Shown piece by piece: positions 26,049 through 37,700 of a stretch of DNA of 64,000 nt. How positions within the stretch are numbered: position 1 is the first letter of the stretch; every line of letters begins with the position of its first letter. The translations under genes were made by a program, and so were the position numbers. The stretch is from the NCBI RefSeq assembly GCF_000013445.1, contig NC_007796.1, positions 1,586,936 through 1,650,935 on the forward strand. Direction: 5' to 3'. The notes beneath the pieces were generated by a model. It searched no databases. It was not told where the DNA came from and saw only the letters and a program-made list of their open reading frames with translations. Origin of the DNA: Methanospirillum hungatei JF-1 (GTDB lineage: Archaea > Halobacteriota > Methanomicrobia > Methanomicrobiales > Methanospirillaceae).

Positions 26049-29000
26049 ATGCCAGGCTCACGTGTTGAATCAGATATCCTTGACCTGTTCAGTAAGGAGA
26101 AGAGGTCTTTTACCATATCACAAATCGCACAGTTGACTGGTCATGACAGGAGAACCGTTGCTCATCACCTGGCCCTCCTTCATCAGTCCAGAAATCTGGG
26201 GATGATTCAGCATGGAGTCAGAAAGAAGTATTTTGTACCGGATAATGTCCTTTTGATCTCCCGCAGTCTGTGTGCCCATATCATTCTGGTTATCAATCAG
26301 GATTATTCAATTCGGTGGATAAATGATCCCTTTCTGGAAGTTCTGGGATGCACACGGAATGATATTCCTCATATTACCCTGACCCATCTGGAAGAAATTT
26401 TTCCTGCTATCAACTTTAAATCGATTTTAAGCCATCTTGTCCATGGTCAGACCCGCTTCATCAAAGAATCGTGTGAATATAACGGAGAGCAATTTACCTA
26501 CAGATTCTCCTTTTCAGCGATATACATTCAGGATGAACCTCAGTCATTTATCATCACCGGACAGGACATAACTGAAAATGAGCGGATAAAGAGTGAATAT
26601 CAGAAGAAAGAACAATCGTATGAGATTTTAATCAGAAATATCCCCGGCATTGTATTCAGACGGAATATCCTGTCTAATACCATTGAACTCTTTTCAGATA
26701 AGGTGTATTTCATCAATAAATCGATCCCACTGGATTCACATCCCTCCTGTATCAGTTTTTTTGATTCATTTATTCATCCTGATGACCGGGACCGGCTTAT
26801 CGGAGTGTTACAATATGCCGTGTTTCATCAGGAAGAGTACGAAGTTGAATTCAGGGTGATTAATTCCCACGGATATGAGTTTCATTTCCTTGAACGGGGC
26901 AGACCGATTCTTGATCCATCAAATAACACCCAGTATATTGATGCTATCATCATGGACATTACATCTCTTCGAAAAACTACAGAACTCCTTGCAGAAAGTG
27001 AGGAGAGGTTTCGAAAACTGGCCGATGTTGCACCAGTCGGGATTTACATCACTGATAGCAGCGGAAATCTCCAATTTGTAAACCATGAATGGTGTCGGCA
27101 GCATAATATTACCCAGAATCATGCAATTGGAATGCCCTGGACTCAGGGGATCCATCCGGATGATAGAAAACTGTTCTCTGCCGATAATTCAGAGTCCTCA
27201 CAGGCATACAAGCGGATTATTTACCGGACAAACCCGGGGAATGCAGGATGTACATGGATACATGGTATATCTGTACCAATAGAGGATCGTGAAGGGACGA
27301 TAACAGGATATATCGGGTGTGATACCGACATCAGCGAATGGAAACGGATTTCCTGTGAAGAAAGACCTTTTGAAGCCAATGACGCTCTATTTGATAACCA
27401 GGCCGATATAAAGCGGGTGATGTATGATCTGCAGTTTCACAAAATTCAGCTCGAACTCATCAATAATGAACTCGCCCGAACCAGAGATGAATTAGAAGAG
27501 AGCCTTGCTCATTATATTGAACTCTATGATAATGCACCGATTGGATATTTAAGCCTGAATCAGAATGGGTTTATTAAAAAGATTAATCTTGCAGGTGCCG
27601 CCATTCTGGGCAAAGAGAGATTGGCAGTTCTGGACACACCCCTGTACTCGTATATTTCTGAAATCTCTTCCCAGGTTTTCTGGGACTTCTTTTCACATCT
27701 GTCACCCGGAGAGAGCGATAACTCCTGTTTTCTCCATCTGCACCGACCATTTCATGATTCGGTAGTTGTGCATGTTACAGCATCCATCAATGCATCCGGG
27801 AATGAGATTCATCTGGTTCTCATTGACATCACTGAAAAACACAGAGCTGAATTAAGACTACGAGAAAGTGAGAAAGCGCTTGCCAGATCGCAGATGATAG
27901 CCCAGGTCGGAAGCTGGTACCTTGACCTCTATTCAGGCCAGATGACCTGGTCTGATGAAGTGTACAGGCTGTTTGGCATACCTCCCGGAGATCCTGTACG
28001 GTATGACACCGTATTTGAGATGATTCATCCTGAAGATCAGGCGAAAGTTCAGGCAGCATATTCAGCGATCCAGGAAGGTACGGATTTAAAACAACTGGAT
28101 CACCGGATAATCAGGCAGGATACAGGGGAGGTCAGGTTTGTTCATGAATGGTGTGTCCATGAGCGAAGTCCTGATAATACAATAATCAGGACATTCGGGG
28201 TGATTCAGGACATCACCAAACAAAAAGTGGCAGAAGAGAAGATAAAGGAACAGGAGGCATTTCAGCAATTATTGATTCAGCTGGCAACAAAGGTTATTAA
28301 TGTCTCAATAGACAGAATCGACCCGACGTTGCAGGAGATGATGGCAGCCATCGGAAATTTCACCCATGTTGACCGGGTATATATCTTTCATAATGACAAT
28401 GAACGGAAGATATCACGGAATACCCATGAGTGGTGTGCTCCAGGGATAAAACCAGAAATTGAAAATCTACAGGCGGTCCCATTTGATTTCTTTCCCGATA
28501 TAATGGATATGCTTCAGCAGGGAGGGCCGGCATATATTCCTGACGTGTCAAAGATGGATCCGTCAGAACCGGCACGGGCAATTCTGGAAAGTCAGGGAAT
28601 TAAATCACTTATCCTTCTTCCGTTTATACAGGATGGAGATTGCACTGGTTTTGTCGGGTTTGATGCAGTAAAGGAGAGGAGAAGGTATTCTGATACGGAA
28701 ATTTCACTTCTGAAGGTTTTTGCAGAGATTATTTCGAATGTTCTGTCAAGAGAAGAGACAGAAAAAGCACTTCATGAGCATGAAAAAGTACTTGCAATTA
28801 CCCAGGATATTGCTCAGATTGGGAGCTGGAGTCATGATGCACGGTCCGGTAAGCTTACCTGGTCAGATAAGACCTGTGAAATCTTTCAGGTTGATCCTAA
28901 AAATTGTGCTTTTACCTTTGATGCATATCTTGAGATGGTGCATCCGGATGACCGGGACCTTGTCGCCCGGATATATACCGAGTCCCGTGAAAAGGGGTTG

Positions 29001-29804
29001 GAACGGCATGAACTTGAATACCGGATTATTCAAAGAGAAAGCCGTGACATCAGGTACATCTATGACCAGGGGATCCATGAACGTGACAGAGACGGGACGA
29101 TAGTCCGGTCATATGGGATGATTCAGGATATTACCAGAAGAAAACTCGCTGAAACTGCTCTGGAAGAGTCAAACAGGAAATTGCGCATCCTCACCAGATT
29201 GACCAGAGATGATGTCAGTTCCATGCTCAGAGAAATAAGACAGTACCTGGACCTGGCAAAAGAGGAGCATGATACACAAAAGATTTCCAGGTATCTGCAA
29301 ATGGCACGGGATATGAGCTCCATTATAGAAAAGACTTTAGATTTTACCAGGGACTATGAATTATCAGGGGTATCATACTCCGGATGGTTGAACCTGTTTC
29401 AGACCATATCGACCTTAATACATGCTCTTGCTTCGCATCAGGTTGTGATTGAAAACACTGTTTCGCCGGTGCTGGAGATTTATGCTGACCCGATGATGAG
29501 AAATGTATTCATGATTATTCTGGAGTATGCTCTCAAAAAGGACCGGGGAGTCTCCAGGCTGCGGATCTCTGTCACCATGTCAGGAAGAACACTGATCCTT
29601 ATCTGTGAAGATAACGGGGCCGGTATCCCGGCGGATGAGAAAGAAATCATATTTATGCATGGGAATTCGAAATATTCAGACACCAGACTCTTCCTGGTGA
29701 GGGAGATTCTGGGTATCACCGGTCTTCCGATCAGAGAATGTGGAGACCCGGAAAAAGGTGTACGGGTTGAGATCTCTTTTCCTGAAGGCAGGTACCGCAC
29801 ATGA
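26049..29804 (+). CDS. wHTH-PAS-GAF multisensor protein with degenerate kinase domain
   Basis: This 1251-residue protein starts with a winged-helix DNA-binding-like domain (about 1-75, FTISQIAQLTGHDRRTVAHH). It has about six PAS domains, a GAF domain at about 730-905, and a C-terminal histidine-kinase-like module. The kinase signatures are eroded. The phosphoacceptor motif is LTRDD instead of LTRHD, the N-box is LEYALKKD instead of LxNxxRHG, and the G2 glycines are replaced (SDTRLFL instead of TGLGLYL). Only G1 (CEDNGAGIP) survives. It therefore probably cannot autophosphorylate and may act as a DNA-binding or protein-binding sensor. The protein at 49188-50954 shares the wHTH-PAS start. Confidence 0.85.
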   Translation: MPGSRVESDILDLFSKEKRSFTISQIAQLTGHDRRTVAHHLALLHQSRNLGMIQHGVRKKYFVPDNVLLISRSLCAHIILVINQDYSIRWINDPFLEVLGCTRNDIPHITLTHLEEIFPAINFKSILSHLVHGQTRFIKESCEYNGEQFTYRFSFSAIYIQDEPQSFIITGQDITENERIKSEYQKKEQSYEILIRNIPGIVFRRNILSNTIELFSDKVYFINKSIPLDSHPSCISFFDSFIHPDDRDRLIGVLQYAVFHQEEYEVEFRVINSHGYEFHFLERGRPILDPSNNTQYIDAIIMDITSLRKTTELLAESEERFRKLADVAPVGIYITDSSGNLQFVNHEWCRQHNITQNHAIGMPWTQGIHPDDRKLFSADNSESSQAYKRIIYRTNPGNAGCTWIHGISVPIEDREGTITGYIGCDTDISEWKRISCEERPFEANDALFDNQADIKRVMYDLQFHKIQLELINNELARTRDELEESLAHYIELYDNAPIGYLSLNQNGFIKKINLAGAAILGKERLAVLDTPLYSYISEISSQVFWDFFSHLSPGESDNSCFLHLHRPFHDSVVVHVTASINASGNEIHLVLIDITEKHRAELRLRESEKALARSQMIAQVGSWYLDLYSGQMTWSDEVYRLFGIPPGDPVRYDTVFEMIHPEDQAKVQAAYSAIQEGTDLKQLDHRIIRQDTGEVRFVHEWCVHERSPDNTIIRTFGVIQDITKQKVAEEKIKEQEAFQQLLIQLATKVINVSIDRIDPTLQEMMAAIGNFTHVDRVYIFHNDNERKISRNTHEWCAPGIKPEIENLQAVPFDFFPDIMDMLQQGGPAYIPDVSKMDPSEPARAILESQGIKSLILLPFIQDGDCTGFVGFDAVKERRRYSDTEISLLKVFAEIISNVLSREETEKALHEHEKVLAITQDIAQIGSWSHDARSGKLTWSDKTCEIFQVDPKNCAFTFDAYLEMVHPDDRDLVARIYTESREKGLERHELEYRIIQRESRDIRYIYDQGIHERDRDGTIVRSYGMIQDITRRKLAETALEESNRKLRILTRLTRDDVSSMLREIRQYLDLAKEEHDTQKISRYLQMARDMSSIIEKTLDFTRDYELSGVSYSGWLNLFQTISTLIHALASHQVVIENTVSPVLEIYADPMMRNVFMIILEYALKKDRGVSRLRISVTMSGRTLILICEDNGAGIPADEKEIIFMHGNSKYSDTRLFLVREILGITGLPIRECGDPEKGVRVEISFPEGRYRT

Positions 29805-30005
29805 TCGAATCAGAAAAGATAATAGGAATCATACCCTAAATATATTTGATATGCACAATTTTACTCTCTTTCGGGAAAGAGGAGAAAATATCCTATCAGG
29901 CATTCGGCCTTTTCACAATATGCATTTCAGAATTGCTAAAAAGGGCCGATACACAATACATCGCATCGTCTCGTGATCACAGGCCCGGTATCCTCTCCGA
30001 AATCC

Positions 30006-31739
30006 ATGGATATTAGAAACGGCATCAATACAAAACTCTCTCTTATTGTCGTAATACTTCTGTTCTTCCTTATTATCCAGGTCGTGGGAATTTTCGCAAT
30101 GTACGACGAATCAAAACGGAGTGCATTGCAATCCTCATGGCATGAGATGGAGAATCTTGCAACCCTTATTGCAAGCCAGATGGACCCTGATGCATTAGCA
30201 GAGATCAAGGAGGGTGATGAGAATACTACCAGGTACAAGAAGATGATTGCCGATCTCTGGGAGATGCAGAATAAACATAGCGATATCAGGTTTGTCTACA
30301 CTCTTACCAGAAAGGGGGATAAACTGGCGTTTCTTACCGATAGCGAATATGGCCATAATGATTTTACCGAACCACTTATTGGATATATCTATGAAGATGC
30401 TCCCCCGGAAGCATTTGCCGGGTTTGAAAAGGTCAGTTTGAGAAAGACCTACTATTCAGATGAATGGGGCACGTATATGTCTGCCTTTGCCCCGATTAAA
30501 AATGCTACCGGCCATACGGTTGCCATCGTCGGGGTTGATATCTCTCGGGAAGTCATTGAGAACCGGATGAGATCCGTCGTGAATACCGGGTATTTGATCC
30601 TTATTGCCACAACTATCATATCACTTCTTCTGATCATGCTCATCATCTATGGAATCCGGATTATCAGTTCTTATCAGAAGAAACTGGAGAAGAGTGAGCA
30701 TGATATTCAGATGGCTCTTGATATTGCTGAGGAAGGTATCTGGGAGTATGATATGAGGGAAGATTCACTTCATATCGGCGGAGGATTTTGGAAGAGCCTT
30801 GGACGGGACAATCCGGGATGGGATCATTCAATCCCCATAGATAAGGTATTCTCTTATATCCATCCTGATGACCTGGAGAAGTTTAAAGCCATGATTCAGG
30901 ACATACGGAACGAATCAGGTCCGGATAGAATCATGAGTCCGATACGGTTTAGGGCGAAAGACGGAACATACCGATGGCTCAGGGTCACCGGAAAGGTGGT
31001 GTCATGGGAAGGTAATGTTCCTCTGAAGGGTATGGGAACGACCGTGGATATCACCGATATCAGGCAATACCAGGAAGATATTGAGAGAATGTATGAGAAA
31101 CTCGTCATCTTCGATTCTATCACCAGGCATGATATTGCCAATAAAAATTCGATAATATCTCTTGCATCCGAAGAATTGGCTTTATCAGAACCAGGTAGTG
31201 ATGAGCAGAAGAAATGGCTTTCTGAAATAATGAAGGCAAGTGACGGGATTTCTGCACAGATACGATTTGCCAGTTCCTACCAGAGCCTGGGGAGTGGAAA
31301 GCCACGGTGGAATGATATCGATGAGATAATTACATCGCTCATCGAAGATGAACACCACTCTGCCATTTCAGTAATGAATGAGTGTCAGGGTCTCTTTTTG
31401 TATGCAGATCCGTTAATCAACCGGGCACTTTATAATCTGTTTGAGAATACTCTGCGTCACGCTGGTCTGGATATCACATATATCAGATTCTGGTACCGTA
31501 TAGAGGATGGAACCTGCATTCTGAGTATCGAAGATGACGGGAGAGGAGTTCCGGAGAGTAGGAAAGAGGACATTTTTACACGTGGTGTCGGAGAGAATAC
31601 GGGGCTTGGGTTATACCTGATTCGGGAGATACTTCGGATTACCGGACTTACCATACGGGAGACAGGAGAGTTCGGACAGGGTGCACGGTTTGAAATAACC
31701 GCCAAGTCAGGGTTATTCAGAGTGGAGCAGCAATCATAA
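30006..31739 (+). CDS. Membrane sensor histidine kinase with extracellular sensor and PAS
   Basis: This 577-residue kinase has TM1 at about 8-30, an extracellular Cache-like domain (about 31-200, ending VAIVGVDISREV) and TM2 at about 205-230. One PAS domain follows (about 240-360). The kinase core has H-box SITRHDIANKN, N-box LFENTLRHAG, G1 EDDGRGVP and G2 NTGLGLYLIRE. All catalytic signatures are intact. ATG 30006 is preferred because it places TM1 near the N-terminus; the frame extends to 29973. The 3' end overlaps the convergent giant kinase gene by 6 bp. No receiver partner is adjacent. Confidence 0.85.
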   Translation: MDIRNGINTKLSLIVVILLFFLIIQVVGIFAMYDESKRSALQSSWHEMENLATLIASQMDPDALAEIKEGDENTTRYKKMIADLWEMQNKHSDIRFVYTLTRKGDKLAFLTDSEYGHNDFTEPLIGYIYEDAPPEAFAGFEKVSLRKTYYSDEWGTYMSAFAPIKNATGHTVAIVGVDISREVIENRMRSVVNTGYLILIATTIISLLLIMLIIYGIRIISSYQKKLEKSEHDIQMALDIAEEGIWEYDMREDSLHIGGGFWKSLGRDNPGWDHSIPIDKVFSYIHPDDLEKFKAMIQDIRNESGPDRIMSPIRFRAKDGTYRWLRVTGKVVSWEGNVPLKGMGTTVDITDIRQYQEDIERMYEKLVIFDSITRHDIANKNSIISLASEELALSEPGSDEQKKWLSEIMKASDGISAQIRFASSYQSLGSGKPRWNDIDEIITSLIEDEHHSAISVMNECQGLFLYADPLINRALYNLFENTLRHAGLDITYIRFWYRIEDGTCILSIEDDGRGVPESRKEDIFTRGVGENTGLGLYLIREILRITGLTIRETGEFGQGARFEITAKSGLFRVEQQS

Positions 31740-34700
31740 TCCAGTCTTCCCATTTATTCTGAATTTCCCTGCCGGCACCGTTATCTCAAATCTTGCTCCT
31801 TTTCCTTCTTCTCCGCATTCACAGATAGAAAGATCGGTGATCGATAATATCTCACGGGAGAGGAAGAGGCCGATTCCGGTATGTTTGCCAAACCCATGAT
31901 CAAAAATATGTTCCTTATCAGAACCAGATATGCCAATCCCGTCATCCTCACAGATGATGATACAGGCCCCTTCCCTGATCTCTTCTGCAAACCGGATATA
32001 TGAGAGGGTCTTTCCATGACGGATTGCATTTTCAATCAGGGTGGAGAATACTTTCCGAATGATAGGATCTGCAAATATCTCAAGAGTGGGAGATATCAGG
32101 GATTCAATACTGACATCTGTAAGAGGGATCTCAGACCGGGCAGATCTGACAAGCGACGATACATTCACCCAGCCGGATGAGACGATACCAAAGTTTTCAT
32201 ACTCTCTGGTAAACCCGATAGTATCCTCCATCCGTTCTCCAGCTTCCTTGCACAGGGAAAGATAATATCGTGCCTTTTCTGGATCATCTTCAGAGTTTGC
32301 AAGATCTAAAAACTCATTTACAGAACTGATAAGGTTTAAAATATCATGCCTGGTCAGACTTGTCAGGAGGCGGAGCTTCTTGTTTGACTGCACCAAAGCA
32401 TCCTGCATCTTTTTTCTCTCGGTAATATCACGTGAAATGCCAAGAATTCCAGTGGGTCTGCCTTGTTCGTCCCTGAGAAGAGTAGCCGAATTTTCAACTA
32501 TGATGACTGATCCATCCTTGCAGTACTCCTCAGTATCAAAAGATATGGTCCGGTTGGGATCTGCAGTTCCTGCCAGTTCTGCCTCCATCTCATCATGAAA
32601 AAGTTTGAGTACCTTTTCTACTGAAGCGGGTGTCATCATATCAGTTATGGATTGTGCCAGGGTCTCTTCTACCGTAAACCCTTTCATTTTCCAAACCGAG
32701 GGGCTTGAATACTGCATCTTCAGGTCCATGTCAATTATCCAGATATTATCGGCCGTATTCTCTGCGATCAGACGATATTTCTCCTGACTCTCATGAAGGG
32801 CTGCCTCAGCCAGTTTCTGATCCGTTATATCCATGATATTACCAATGACCCTGATCACCTTCCCGTCAGCCAGTACCGGCTCAGCAGTTGTCCGTATCCA
32901 GATTCTTCTTCCTTTCATCGTTGTGAATGGAAAAACCAGGTCATAGGGCACTCCTTCTGTGACACACCGTTCAAAGGCAGCCTGGATAACCGGGCGGTCT
33001 TCAGGATCATAGCAGCTGATACTTTTTGTTATATGCTCCGGCGATCCGGGCGTAATGCTGCCCGGGTCTATATCATGTATCTGGTAGGTCTCGGTGGTCC
33101 AGGTCATTGTCTGTCTTTGGACATGCCATTCCCATCCACCTATCCGGGTCAGTTTCTGGGTTGCATCAAGGAGATCCCGGCTCTCCTGTAATGTTTCTTC
33201 TGCCTCTTTCCGCTTCGTGATATCTTCAAATATTACACAAAACCGGCGGGTATCATTCCATGGCCGGTATACATGACAGTGGTAGGCCTTATTCGTGGGT
33301 GCATGGAAGAGATCAAACTCACTGGGTATACCTGTTACGGCGACCTCACCATATCGCTGAATCCATTCATCCTCGGTGTCAGGCCAGACTTCATGAACCG
33401 TCTTCCCATACACATCATGGAACCTGACGCCAGTGATGTTTTCATATGCTCGATTGATATACAGGAACCGGTAACTTATAAATCTCCCGTCATCGTCAAA
33501 AACCGATTCGAACATAACAAATGCATTGATCATACTTTCAAGAAGCCACCAGTATTCCTGTTCGCTTCTCTTGAGATCATCCTCGATCATCTTCCGGTTT
33601 GTTATGTCAATGAGAAACCCTTCAATCCCGGTAATCTCACCATTTTCCATAACCGGAATGGCAGAAAAGGAATGAATCCCTGTAGTACCATCCCTGCACC
33701 GCCGGGTAAACTCACCTGAAGGAATCGGCTCACCTGAGAGTAACCTCTCAAAATTCTTCTGGGCTGCCTCCTGACTGGTATCTACCTGGGTTATAGAGAA
33801 ATGATGTCCAATAACCTCTGATCTATCATGGTACCGATGCATCATCAGCCAGGCATCGTTTACTTCCTGATAATTTCCATTCCGGTCGATACGGAAATAT
33901 CCTGCGGGAGAATTCTGAATAATCGCTGAAAGACGTCTCTCCCGGTCCTCCAGATCAGCATGTAACCGTTTCTGATCAAGCAGAGACCGGGCAAGGGTAA
34001 TATTGCTGTAACTTAACCGGGAGATCAGAGAGGAGAACCGGGTATAAAAGTCCATGATGGTTGTAACTGTGCTTTTGCTCCACCGGGGAACCCGGTCCAG
34101 TGCTGCCAGGTATTCATCTTTATCAAATCCGAATCTTTCAGCCTGTGCAGAAAATACGTCCCGATCCGGCACCTCGTCATCAAAGAAGAACTGTCCCAGG
34201 AAGAGATTTCCCATGTGCCGGTTCCCGATAATAATGGGAGTGACCATATCCCACATATTGTTTTTGCACTTGTACACAAGGTATTCTCCCGCTTTCACAT
34301 TCCGGGTGAGATAAAGATCACTTTCAATACAGTTTTTACAACTCTCCTCATGCACCCGGTGAAATTTTGTACAGATGTCCTGCCAGCCTGTAGCGACCAG
34401 GATATTGCCTTTCAAATCAAGGATGGCGATCCCTATATGAGTCAGGGCGTAAAAATCGTCCATGAGTATCTGGAGCTCATGACTGTCGATAATATTGGCA
34501 AATTCCTCTTCGCTGATGTCATGCTCCGGAGTGAGAATTGTCTCCAGTTTTAACCGGAGCTCTTTCTCCCGTTCAAGAATTTTCTGACGACTTATCTCCA
34601 GTTCCTCATAGTTATGGCGAAGTTCTTCTTCAGATGAGCGGATCTCCTCATATGCCGATGAGAGTGCTTCATTCTGCCTTGAAATTTCTTCTTCTGCACG

Positions 34701-37700
34701 CTTTCTCCGTATTATCTCCCAGGTCATCGTGCCCAGAGTCTGCAGGGCATCAATATCATCATCACGGTAATCTGATTCTTTATTGGCAACCGCTAATATT
34801 GCGACGATCCGGTCACCATCAAAGACCGGCATCCCTAGGAACCGGGTAATGTCAATATGACCCTCGGGATATCCATGCTTTGCATGATGAGGAAGAGAGT
34901 AATCATTTATCAGACATGACGTCCGGTTCCGGATACATTCTCCCCATATTCCTGCTTTATCGATGGGAAAATGAAGGGGTTTATCCCTGACCTGACACAT
35001 ATCCATGGCTCCCTCCGACCAGGAATGGATGATCATCTCCGATTCATCAGCAGAGAGGGTCCCGATGAATGCATACAGGCTTTTCGTGATGTAAAGGCTC
35101 TGTTTGAGTGAATAATTGAGGATATCCATCTCGGAGGCATCAACCATCCTGAGCAGGGTCAGGAATGTCTGGAGACGAAGCATGTGCAGTTTATTCTCCT
35201 CATCAGACCTGATACGATCACTACAGTCGTGAAATACCCCAAGGAGGGTTTTCTGGCCGTCAAGTTCCAGGAGTGAACTGTTGATATCTGCAAAAAATAT
35301 ACTCCCGTCCTTTCTTTGAACCGGGATGTTCGAAACAAAATGGAGAACCCCTGATCGCATCTTTTCAAACTCTGACATGACAGAGGGGAGAGCATAGACA
35401 GGATGAATCTCTGCGGTTGTATGTCCGATAAGGTCTTCACGGGTCGTGCCAAGCATCCGGCTCATTGCTTCATTTACGAATACGAACCTCTTCGTCTTGA
35501 CATCAGCAACGATTATCCCGTCAGGGATGTTATCAAAAACCATCCTGATTCGTTCTTCTGCTTTTTTATAAGCTTCCTCACTCTTTTTCAGGTCGGTGAT
35601 GTCTGTTGCAATCTCAAGTCTGACCAGTCGGCCATCAGACCACCTGATAGCCCGATCTCTACAGTCATACCATCGCCCGGTCTTTGGATCATGAAATTCC
35701 CACCGGCAGACTCCGGTTGGTTTCTGGTTGGAGAGGAGGAGGTGATTGGTGCAATACGGGCATGGGCCTTCAGAATGGGCACGGATATGGGAATAGCATT
35801 TTTGTCCGTGTACATTACCAAAAAGAGCCCGTCCCCGTTCATTCATGTAGAGAATGTCATAGGTCTCCATATCCGCGACATAGACGAATGCATCAATGCT
35901 GTCAAGGATAGCATAGAGTTGAGCCTGGATCTCCTCAATGAAGAGATTTTGAGACGACACGACCGGCAGAATATGCTCCTGACCTGAGGGTGTAGAGAGA
36001 CGGGTATCGAAGTCGGGTTGGGCCTCTGATAGTACCGGTTTGAAATCAGGCGTTATTTTATCCTGTTTTCGAAGATAGTTCAGAATCTTCTCAGAGGAGA
36101 CCCATTCCTTATCCAGGGTATTTACCATCGCATCTATCCGCATCACTTCAGCATGGATGTTTTTGGCGATGTCATCATCATCTGCCATATCTGCATAGGT
36201 TGAGATGATGGTCAGGGGGTTTCTGATCCCATCGTTCAGAATGGCAAGTTTTGCAATGTTCTCCTGGATCTTATTCATCGCCTGTTGTTTCTCTTTCTCC
36301 AGGAGTTTTTCCCCGGTGATATCCCTGCCTTGTGCTATGGTTGCAATGGGACTCTTCCCGTCAGCGGCATAAATGGTTGCAGAATTCCATATAACCACCC
36401 GAATTGTTCCGTCGGCATGAAGAATTGGTATCTCAACTGTCTCCCACCTGACTCCGTCACGGGTTGTCTGGATGAGCCGCATGGCATATTCTGCATCTCT
36501 TTCAGGAAAGAGAATGTCAAGCGGTTTTCCTATGACCTCATCACGTGGTCTTCCGATGAGAATTTCAAACGAATGATTGATTCGGCTTATAATACCTTCA
36601 GGATCCCATACGATAATCGGAACATTTGAATATACAAACAGGTTTTCAAGATATGCATTAAGCTCATTCAGACTGTTCTCACGTCTCCTCCGTTCCGTGA
36701 TGTCCTGAAAGAGGGTGACGAATTGGCCGATCTGTGGAGCATATGCAAAGACTTCAAAGTATTTTTGAAGCTCGCGGCTGAACTGCTCAAAATGGGCAGG
36801 TTTACCGGTCAGTGCGACCCTCCCGTATATATCTATCCAGTACGGCTCAGTGTCAGGGAGGACCTCAAGAACCGTCTTATTACGGATCTCATCCCCAACA
36901 AGTCCGGTTATCTGTTCAAAAGCCGGGTTTACATCAAGAAACCGGTAATCAACCGGAGCACCGGACTCATTGCAGATGATCTCATGTACCGCGGTCCCAA
37001 CGATATTTTCTTCAAAGAGTTTGCGATACTTCTCCTCGCTTTCCGATATCTTCTCATGAGCGGCCCGAATCTCTTCGAGCTGGTGGGTCAGTTTCTCCTC
37101 TGCATTTGTTAACCGGTCAAGTGCTGCAGTCAGATCGGCATTCTTTTTGGTAAGACGCCATTCTGAATTCTTCTTCTCGGTGATATCCTGGGTTATACCG
37201 ACGATCCGTCTGCCAGTGCCTGGATCATCCTCCTCAACACTTGCTATCGAAAGAAGGATTCTGGGGGCTGTATTATTGACTGGAATGATGGAGTATTCTA
37301 TATGAAAATCCGCCCTGGTTTCGATAAGATTGCGAAATGCCTTTTCAACCTTATCCTGCTCACGGATACAGGCAAAAATATCAGATATCAAAACATTTCG
37401 GGAAGGCCCGTCCATCCCGTATAACCGGAGTGCTTCTTCAGACATCCACAAGACATCTGAACCGACAGCATGTTCCCAGCATCCTATCTTTCCAATCTCC
37501 TGGGCTTTCCTGAGTCGCTTCTCATTTATCCGCAATAACCGTTCTGATTCACGACGTTGTATTGCAATATTGATTTTATGGGTGAGATCGGCAAACAACG
37601 GGCCTGGGGTGCCACCTTTTTGCACATAATAATCAACCCCGTGTTCAATCGCCTCAATAACGACCTCTTCTCTTCCCTTCCCGGTGAAGAGAATGAATGG

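Noticed and set aside
35403-35987. 194-codon plus-strand frame antisense to the giant kinase
   Set aside because: It lies completely within conserved PAS coding sequence on the other strand and has no recognisable domain or ribosome binding site.
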